This document shows positions 32,108 to 35,153 of a stretch of 35,153 bases of DNA, piece by piece. The notes under the pieces were generated by a model. It searched no databases. It saw only the letters and a program-made list of their open reading frames with translations, and had not been told where the DNA came from. The translations under genes were made by a program, and so were the position numbers. Each line of letters starts with the position of its first letter. The first letter of the stretch is position 1. The stretch comes from JAWXCB01 sp034440455 (lineage in GTDB: Bacteria > Bacteroidota > Bacteroidia > Chitinophagales > CAIOSU01). The DNA is taken from positions 1-35,153 of the forward strand of contig JAWXCB010000060.1 in NCBI GenBank assembly GCA_034440455.1. Reading direction: 5' to 3'.

Positions 32108-33115
32108 TTAATGACACTCCGAGAACTCATGCTCGATAAAGGGATCTATTTCGGGTAATTCCATATCGGGATTGAAGCCCACTTCTCCAAGTTTGTAAAT
32201 ATCTTTCAGCTTCACGGGGTTTCCGTTTTCATCTTTCACATCCAACTCGTATCTGAAATTCACTTTTGTTCCCACGGGCGCATGATAATAGATAATCCAA
32301 GCATCCCCTTCGCCCGTTCCCACGCAGCCGTTGGAATAGGCTTTATCAAGCGTCTTTGGATTGGTGGTGGGATGAATGAGCGAGCCGAATCGCTTGCCTT
32401 CAATCGCAGGTTCGAGCCACGGTATTTGCGGCATCATCGTGTATCGTTCATCATCGCGCTTGGTGGAGGTGTAGCGTTCTCCTGTTACCGGATTCACGAA
32501 AATCGGATTCCTTTCCACGCGCACAATTTCTCCTTCGCCAATGGGAGTCTTCAAACTCACAACGCGCTGCGCGGTCTTCAGGTACTTGCTTTCATTTCTT
32601 CCCACACGCACACAGAATGTATATTTCACGCTGTCACGCTCGATAATTCTCAGCTTGAACTCAGGAATATTCACATCAATGACGGTATGATTCAGGCGGT
32701 CTTGTATTTCCGCAATTTCGGAAGCATCAGGAATACGGATGGAGTCGCCTTGATGCAGCACAACGAGGTCGCGTTGGTCATAGATGAAAATTCCCTGCTC
32801 CATCAGTTTATAATAATCGAAGCTTGCGAGTGTGTCAATGATGCGTGGGTTTACGCGCACAAGGATATGTTCTGACAATATGTGTCCGGGTAGAGTATCA
32901 TAGCGCGTTACGATGCTGTCCATGAACGCAAAATATTTTTTCACGGTGATGTCGTGCTGCACAACGACAACCGGGTCTTGCATCGGATCTTCATCCTGGT
33001 TGATAACAAAGAATGTGTCTTGCTCAACCGGCTTTCCGCTTTCTGCAACGGGTAATCGTGCGCAGGAGCAACAGCACATCACCACGAGTGCGATAGAAAA
33101 ATATCTGAGGAGCAT
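32108..33115 (-). CDS. L,D-transpeptidase (YkuD) family lipoprotein
   Basis: The 335-residue precursor has a short hydrophobic signal ending in a cysteine cluster (Cys14, 15, 16 and 18), consistent with a lipobox. The C-terminal YkuD domain spans about 145-295: V-I-D-V-N-I-P-E-F-K-L at its start, the T-P-I-G-E-G strand, H-P-T-T with His248, and S-N-G-C-V with the nucleophile at Cys264. Such enzymes form 3-3 peptidoglycan cross-links or attach proteins to peptidoglycan in the periplasm. The His of the usual S-H-G-C motif is Asn here, and the residue after C-V is Gly instead of Arg/Asn, as in some divergent YkuD groups. ATG is at 33113-33115. The VTT gene follows by 6 nt; the YkvA-like gene lies 41 nt upstream. 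Confidence 0.88.
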   Translation of the reverse strand: MLLRYFSIALVVMCCCSCARLPVAESGKPVEQDTFFVINQDEDPMQDPVVVVQHDITVKKYFAFMDSIVTRYDTLPGHILSEHILVRVNPRIIDTLASFDYYKLMEQGIFIYDQRDLVVLHQGDSIRIPDASEIAEIQDRLNHTVIDVNIPEFKLRIIERDSVKYTFCVRVGRNESKYLKTAQRVVSLKTPIGEGEIVRVERNPIFVNPVTGERYTSTKRDDERYTMMPQIPWLEPAIEGKRFGSLIHPTTNPKTLDKAYSNGCVGTGEGDAWIIYYHAPVGTKVNFRYELDVKDENGNPVKLKDIYKLGEVGFNPDMELPEIDPFIEHEFSECH

Positions 33116-33156
33116 GTATGAGATTTAGATACGTGGAGTGAAGCCGGAATTAATCA

Positions 33157-33582
33157 CTACTTCTGTTGCAATTTCCACTTTTTATAATTCATCAAATCTT
33201 TTTCCACCAGCTTGAACGCAACGGAAAAGGCAAGCGCATCGTCCACAAAGCCGACAATAGGCAGCACATCGGGAATCAGGTCTAATGGATTCAGCACATA
33301 CAGAAGCGTAAAAGCAATGGCGGTAACGGTAAACGATAATATTTTCCGGTAATCACCACGCCAGTAATCTTTGATAAGAGAAAGCATCAGCCGCGCATCT
33401 TCGATGTACCTTCCCAGCCGCCCGCTTGATTTGAACTTGTCTTCAATCTCTTCCGCATTTTCCGCCACTTGCTCTACTTCCTTATCGGTAACTTTTTCAG
33501 CGCCTCTCTTTATATACTCCGCATCAATCCTCTCTGCTTTCTTCTCACGTTTTTTTGAAGAATCTGTTTTTGATTTTGTCAT
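33157..33582 (-). CDS. YkvA-like DUF1232 protein
   Basis: A 141-residue protein with a highly charged, Lys/Glu-rich N-terminal half (about 1-58) and a C-terminal DUF1232 domain. The domain signature is N-P-L-D-L-I-P-D at 98-105 and G-F-V-D-D at 111-115, preceded by a hydrophobic helix at about 83-97. The function of the family is unknown; it is probably membrane-associated. ATG is at 33580-33582. It sits between the K+-channel-like gene (27 nt upstream) and the L,D-transpeptidase gene, all in one direction, so one transcript is likely. Confidence 0.88.
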   Translation of the reverse strand: MTKSKTDSSKKREKKAERIDAEYIKRGAEKVTDKEVEQVAENAEEIEDKFKSSGRLGRYIEDARLMLSLIKDYWRGDYRKILSFTVTAIAFTLLYVLNPLDLIPDVLPIVGFVDDALAFSVAFKLVEKDLMNYKKWKLQQK

Positions 33583-33609
33583 AAGGTTAGTGTTGCAATG
33601 TTGAGTAAT

Positions 33610-34605
33610 TCAAGACTTTTGAGCTATCATTTCCGAAAGTTTCTTTACCTGTTCTTTTGATCCCATCGCAACTAATCGGTCGCCCAATTGGATTTGTGTG
33701 TTTGGAACAAGATTCAACTGATATTGGTGATTTGCTTTTTTCAGCCCCAAAATGGTAGCTCCGGTATTCACCCATGCATTTAATTCAAACAAATGAAAGC
33801 CGGCACTAACAGCTATTTCGATGATTCGGAAGTTTTCGGTGCCTTGTGTGGTCATGATGTCAATAAATTCATTGATATCAGGGCTGGTGAGGAGCGTTGC
33901 CCTCTGCGTGCCGCCAACCTTATCAGGCATAATCACGTTTGTAGCACCCGCGCTTTTCAGCTTTTTAACCGAGCTGTCATTTGATGCCCGGGAAATAATG
34001 CGGAGTTGCGGATTCATTTCGCGCGCTGTCAAAACGATGAAAACATTATCTGCATCATCAGGCAAGGTGGTAATCAATGCATTGGCACGGCTGATTCCTG
34101 CTGCAATCAGCGCTTCATCATGTGTTGAATCTGCCTGACGATAATACTCAAGTTCAAGACCTGAATCTTCAAACTTCTGCTCATCTTTTTCAATTACCAC
34201 AAACGGAACATTGCTGCGTTGCAAAGTAATGGCGGCAGAGCGCCCGTTGCGCCCAAGACCGCAGAGGACTGCATGATTGCTCAGTTGGCTGATGGCTTTT
34301 TTCATTTTATAGGATTTATAATTTTTTTGAAATTGCCCTTCAAGAAAAAAGCGGGAGATGCTGCCGATAACAAAAATGATTAATCCAAGGTTGAATACAA
34401 TCAGGATCACGGTAAAAATCTTTCCTGTATCACTCAGCGGACGAACTTCCATAAACCCAACAGCCCCCAGCGTAATCACTGTCCTATAAAGCGATTCAAG
34501 GAAATTGTAGTCCTCCAGAATCATATACCCTGCCATTCCGAGAATCAAAATGGCGATAAAGGGAAGCAGCAGAAAATAAAGGCGGAAAAAAGGGCTGCGC
34601 TTCAT
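33610..34605 (-). CDS. Two-helix K+ channel-like protein with RCK domains
   Basis: The 331-residue protein has two transmembrane helices (about 11-30 and 61-86) bracketing a pore loop at 40-58. A cytosolic RCK_N Rossmann domain (about 110-225, starting A-V-L-C-G-L-G-R-N-G-R) and an RCK_C domain (about 250-330) follow. This is the MthK/Kch-like layout: a ligand-gated K+ channel of the inner membrane. The pore loop reads T-L-G-A-V-G-F-M-E-V where the usual filter is T-V-G-Y/F-G followed by D or E, so Ala48 and Met52 replace expected residues. It may be a channel with altered selectivity, or a related non-K+ protein. ATG is at 34603-34605. No TAnnTTTG box is seen in the 130-nt AT-rich upstream region. 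Confidence 0.85.
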   Translation of the reverse strand: MKRSPFFRLYFLLLPFIAILILGMAGYMILEDYNFLESLYRTVITLGAVGFMEVRPLSDTGKIFTVILIVFNLGLIIFVIGSISRFFLEGQFQKNYKSYKMKKAISQLSNHAVLCGLGRNGRSAAITLQRSNVPFVVIEKDEQKFEDSGLELEYYRQADSTHDEALIAAGISRANALITTLPDDADNVFIVLTAREMNPQLRIISRASNDSSVKKLKSAGATNVIMPDKVGGTQRATLLTSPDINEFIDIMTTQGTENFRIIEIAVSAGFHLFELNAWVNTGATILGLKKANHQYQLNLVPNTQIQLGDRLVAMGSKEQVKKLSEMIAQKS

Positions 34606-34869
34606 CAGGCTTGGAATAGAGTTTATCCGTTCAGAATCTTTGCAAGGAACAAAACTGTCAGGATTCTTTCATTCGCTTGCTGACAAAAATCATTGTTCCC
34701 TTCCTTAGCTGTGATAATAGATTTTTCTCCATCTTTATAGCCCAATAAATCTTATGCTATGGCTGCAACCAATTGGGCAGAGGCTATCCAGCCACTTTAA
34801 AAAAAATACAAAGGCAAGCGGCATCCGCTTGATTAAGCAATACAGCACGTAGCGCCCATCACCAAGCGC

Positions 34870-35041
34870 CTTGGCGGGCGCGCCCATCTTATGACTGTAG
34901 TGTTTTGCAAAAGCGCCTTCAAATTGCAGCCAATTTATTTTTTTGAATAAAATGTAAAGCGGATGCTGCTGATCCGGTTGCTCCTCAAAGGTGGAATAGA
35001 ATCCCAACTGAGCGGTGTTTTTTGGCTTTGTTATCCTGCAA
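34870..35041 (-). pseudogene. Truncated IS5/IS1182-like transposase (N-terminal fragment)
   Basis: The minus strand encodes L-G-F-Y-S-T-F-E-E-Q, then H-P-L-Y-I-L-F-K-K-I-N-W, F-E-G-A-F-A-K-H-Y-S and M-G-A-P-A-K. From memory this is the opening of the DUF772 domain of IS5/IS1182-type transposases common in Bacteroidota, including the Q-D-N-K-A-K-N-T lead-in. After G-A-P-A-K, near 34870, the match ends. The frame runs on to 34735 with unrelated residues, and the catalytic DDE part is absent. There is no ATG; a TTG at 35039-35041 fits the usual start. It is a decayed copy, not a working element. Confidence 0.75.
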
Positions 35042-35042
35042 C

Positions 35043-35088
35043 AAATCTGCCGGATTTTTTGCTTTTAACCTCCGAATCTGGCAGATTT
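35043..35088. repeat. Inverted repeat in front of the transposase remnant
   Basis: AAATCTGCC at 35043-35051 and GGCAGATTT at 35080-35088 are perfect complements around 28 nt. It lies just upstream of the fragment's start and may be a control hairpin or internal end of the former element. The rest, to the window end, shows no gene. Confidence 0.5.
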
Positions 35089-35153
35089 TTATCCACTGCT
35101 TTTGCTATAAAGCCCAATGAAATCAATACTTGTTAATGTTTTTGAGGGACGAC

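Overview
The window is a stretch of a Bacteroidota chromosome, most likely a free-living, gliding or surface-attached member of Bacteroidia, Chitinophagia or a related uncultured lineage. Evidence for this is a type A type IX secretion (T9SS) sorting tail, a type B (gliding-associated) tail next to a PorP/SprF protein, an OmpA protein with PD40 repeats, and several promoters with the Bacteroidota -7 element TAnnTTTG. Almost every gene is on the minus strand. The exceptions are a partial T9SS cargo tail at the left edge and one tRNA-Glu.

Layout from the left. Positions 2-76 hold the end of a plus-strand T9SS cargo gene, convergent with a two-gene unit on the minus strand: a 67-residue CTERM mini-protein (817-1020) followed by an exosortase-family transpeptidase (178-795). 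Next is a 13.9 kb gene (1141-15036) for a 4631-residue T9SS type A surface protein built around three related beta-helix modules. A 627-base non-coding gap (15037-15663) with a long palindrome and a terminator follows. Then come clpP and tig (proteostasis), tRNA-Leu(TAG), an OmpA/PD40 envelope protein overlapping a small four-helix membrane protein, and the glycolytic genes pgk and gap. A divergent tRNA-Glu(TTC) faces gap across mirrored promoters. To the right are a CPA2 cation/proton antiporter with RCK domains, a small outer-membrane barrel, a PorP/SprF protein, a 1359-residue type B T9SS protein with six PKD-like domains, a VTT/DedA-like membrane protein, an L,D-transpeptidase lipoprotein, a YkvA-like protein and a two-helix K+-channel-like protein with an RCK domain. 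A broken transposase lies at the right edge.

The functional themes are cell-surface export (T9SS cargo, exosortase, PorP/SprF, OmpA), envelope and ion homeostasis, and core housekeeping genes.

The most unusual signal is non-coding. Several gene boundaries carry short degenerate tandem arrays with a strict 7-bp or 8-bp period, about 4 units of 7 or 5 units of 8, often as inverted pairs. The units are GTTTGRA, ATTCGTA, CTGCCGA, CTGTCGT, GTTGCGG, TGTGCTAA and CTYTGCGN. They start at or inside the stop codons of xrt, clpP, pgk, gap and the type B gene, and about 8 nt from the 3' end of tRNA-Leu. At the PorP gene they encode most of the signal peptide. With the exosortase/CTERM mini-operon, this is the best candidate here for something not yet well described.
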